Assembly: GCF_013114835.1 (NCBI RefSeq)
Contig: NZ_JAAVLW010000001.1
Span: 868,001-932,000 of the forward strand
Origin: Bradyrhizobium archetypum
GTDB lineage: Bacteria > Pseudomonadota > Alphaproteobacteria > Rhizobiales > Xanthobacteraceae
Direction of reading: 5' to 3'
Length of the DNA: 64,000 bases
Positions 62,686 to 64,000 of the stretch are shown one piece after another. The stretch's first letter is position 1. Every line of letters starts with the position of its first letter. The notes under the pieces are model-generated. The model had not been told where the DNA came from, ran no database searches, and saw only the letters and a list, made by a program, of their open reading frames with translations. The translations under genes were made by a program, and so were the position numbers.

Positions 62686-62910
62686 ATGAACGACGAATTC
62701 GACTACGACCTGACGCCGGCCCAGTGGGAAACGTTGAAGGCATTGCGAACGCCGGCGGCCAGGCTGCCGCGGATGAGCCGCACCACGATCGACGGCCTGA
62801 TCGCGCTGGAACTTGCCGCGATGCACGGCGACACGCCACTTCTCACCGCGAAGGGACGCAAGGTCCTGATTCGCGGCTCGTCGCTGCTGCTGCAGGATCT
62901 GGCGGCGTGA
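62686..62910 (+). CDS. Small conserved hypothetical protein
   Basis: A 74-residue acidic then basic protein: DEFDYDLTPAQWETLKALRT, then SRTTIDGLIALELAAMHGDT and TAKGRKVLIRGSSLLLQDLA. The two helix-rich halves with the DLTPAQWETLKAL start look like a small winged-helix-like or helical domain in which helix-turn-strand follow. It resembles short rhizobial proteins annotated as hypothetical. GAGG lies upstream. Not in an obvious operon. Confidence 0.65.
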   Translation: MNDEFDYDLTPAQWETLKALRTPAARLPRMSRTTIDGLIALELAAMHGDTPLLTAKGRKVLIRGSSLLLQDLAA

Positions 62911-62960
62911 TTCGCCGCAGTGCGATCGGATCAGGTACAACTGCAGCCGCGAGGAGACTG

Positions 62961-63091
62961 CGCTCCCTCTCCCGCTTGCGGGGGAGGGCTGGCGTGGGGG
63001 TATCGCCGCGAGTCACACTGTTCGTGTGGAGAGGCCCCACCCGGATCACATCTGACGATGTGATCCGACCTCCCCCACAAAAGGGGAGAGG
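62961..63091. repeat. CTCCCTCTCCCGC...GGGGAGAGG intergenic palindrome
   Basis: 131 bp: CCCTCTCCCGCTTGCGGGGGAGGG hairpin at the left, GATCACATCTGACGATGTGATC hairpin in the middle, CTCCCC-ACAAAA-GGGGAG at the right. It is a widespread rhizobial intergenic element. It fills the gap between the 74-codon gene and the convergent cupin gene. Confidence 0.75.
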
Positions 63092-63137
63092 TGGCAATCC
63101 TCGAGTGGCTTATTCACCCACACGTCATCTGACAACC

Positions 63138-63532
63138 TCACACCGGCCTCTCCTCGTCCGTCACCGGCGAGGTGATCACCAGGAACACCAGATCAACCAG
63201 TCCGGAATTCGAAATCGCGTGCTCGACGCCGGGTGGCAGGAAGATGAAGTCGTGCTTGCGTACGACATGGTTCTTGCCGGCAATTTCCATCAGCCCTCGC
63301 CTTCGAGCACGTGGTAGATCTGCTCCTGCACGAGATGCTTGTGGCGCGCGACATGCGCCATCGGCTGGTACATCGAGATGCGGTAGTCGATGTGGCGGGA
63401 GCCTGCCGTCTCCGGCATCACCAGCGGTTTTGACAGCGCGCCGCCGAAATGATTGGGAAATTCGCGCCACGGCACTTCGGCGATATTGCGGATGAACGCG
63501 CCGTTATTTTCTGAAGCCATGATGGCCTCCAT
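63138..63532 (-). pseudogene. Cupin-domain protein, frameshifted
   Basis: The frame from 63532 reads PWREFPNHFGGALSKPLVMP, then RISMYQPMAHVARHKHLVQE and QIYHVLEGEG, where it stops. The rest of the cupin barrel, GLMEIAGKNHVVRKHDFIFL, then PPGVEHAISNSGLVDLVF, is open in the other frame down to 63138. Restoring one C at the 'ggctgatgg' junction (about 63291) rejoins them. The metal-type motif (H..H..E in ARHKHLVQEQ, and PPGVEH) is present, so the family is clear. A real pseudogene or a single-base sequence error are both possible. Confidence 0.8.
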
Positions 63533-63534
63533 TG

Positions 63535-64000
63535 TCAGATCACCAGCGCCCCACCATCGATATAGACGATCGATCCCGTCGCAAAACCGTTCGCCAGAAA
63601 GCTGAGGATCTGCCGCGCAATGTCCTCACCCGCGCCGACCCGGCCGACCGGCAGCGCGGCCGCCGTCTTCGCCAGCATGTCGCGCCGCGCCTTTTCCGGC
63701 ATCGCGGCGCGGATCGGCGTGTCGATGACGCCGGGCGAGACCGCGTTGACGCGCACCGGCGCCAGTTCCAGCGCCAGCGCCCGCGAAAGCGACTCCAGCG
63801 CGCCGTTGGCGGCGCTGACGATCGCCGAATTCGGCCGCGGCCGGACGCTCAGGAAACCCGAAACCAGCGTCAGCGATCCGTCGGCGCGGATGTCCGCGCG
63901 TTGCGCCACCCGCCACGCGCCCCAGAACTTACCTTCCATCGTCGCACGGACGTCCTCCATCGCGACCGTCTTGAACGGGCCGGTGCGAAGCTGTGCCGCG
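63535..64000 (-). CDS. SDR family oxidoreductase, C-terminal part
   Basis: The gene runs off the right edge, so its N-terminus and NAD(P) loop are outside the window. The visible 155 codons include the dehydrogenase core: SLTLVSGFLSV (Ser of the triad), SAIVSAANGALESLSRALAL (in place of the usual YxxxK the segment reads AIVSAANGA, so the Tyr is not obvious), VNAVSPGVIDTPI and the C-terminal ATGSIVYIDGGAL. Homologous SDRs use NAD(P)H; the missing Tyr suggests a divergent or weak activity. It stops two bases before the cupin gene on the same strand. Confidence 0.8.
   Translation of the reverse strand, partial: AAQLRTGPFKTVAMEDVRATMEGKFWGAWRVAQRADIRADGSLTLVSGFLSVRPRPNSAIVSAANGALESLSRALALELAPVRVNAVSPGVIDTPIRAAMPEKARRDMLAKTAAALPVGRVGAGEDIARQILSFLANGFATGSIVYIDGGALVI

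Noticed and set aside
1..64000. tRNA, rRNA or CRISPR
   Set aside because: No T-loop/cloverleaf-like segments, rRNA motifs or regularly spaced short direct repeats were seen.

Overview
The window looks like about 64 kb of chromosome from a Bradyrhizobium-type alphaproteobacterium (Nitrobacteraceae). This is inferred from the high GC, the family content (DUF1194, RT0821/Lpp0805 surface protein, extensin-like protein, RibB with a degenerate RibA half, Bug-type binding protein), and the palindromic 'GTCATTCCGGG...CCCGGAATGAC' repeats between genes. No tRNA, rRNA, CRISPR array, transposase or integrase was recognised.

Layout. (1) 1-3350 is conserved core: the end of tlyA, a TrmA/RumA-type RNA methyltransferase, a DUF1194 protein and clpS. 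(2) About 3.4-22.4 kb is accessory: mostly single genes in both orientations, lower-GC genes, gene remnants, and many intergenic copies of a directional repeat about 99 bp long that starts TGGCCC and ends TGACCCA. It carries a PaaK-like adenylating enzyme, two very large cyclase-ATPase-TPR regulators (one with a single-base frameshift), two GFA proteins, DUF5680, lipocalin-like, RlpA-like, alpha/beta-hydrolase, OsmC and DUF1330 proteins, and an auxiliary tryptophanyl-tRNA synthetase. (3) 22.7-64 kb is again mostly core metabolism and envelope: an adenylate cyclase, aroC, a phosphatase, an ECF sigma/anti-sigma pair, a DnaJ-like chaperone, pdxH, SDRs, corA, L,D-transpeptidase, extensin-like protein, acyl-CoA ligase, glutaryl-CoA dehydrogenase, ribBX, a Kef-type antiporter, aminotransferase, Bug receptor, flavin monooxygenase, DMT exporter, amidohydrolase, thiolase, PhoD, an indolepyruvate ferredoxin oxidoreductase and two further SDRs. 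The window ends inside the last SDR gene.

The most interesting element is upstream of the auxiliary trpS. A 16-codon leader ORF with tandem Trp codons (16985-17035) may be leaderless. It is followed by competing inverted repeats, including an 8-bp match between the leader stop region and the anti-Shine-Dalgarno segment of trpS. This reads as a ribosome-stalling switch that would induce a second TrpRS when charged tRNA-Trp falls. The whole unit lies between two copies of the 99-bp repeat. The enzyme resembles the streptococcal TrpRS type and has Gln where indolmycin-sensitive enzymes have His. The same logic is known from Streptomyces auxiliary TrpRS genes; I am not aware of it in this group, and no search was possible.

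Two genes (cyclase 11290-14651 and cupin 63138-63532) are each broken by what looks like a single missing base. They may be young pseudogenes or sequence errors. Start codons were moved from the longest reading frame wherever a Shine-Dalgarno sequence or signal peptide favoured an internal start.
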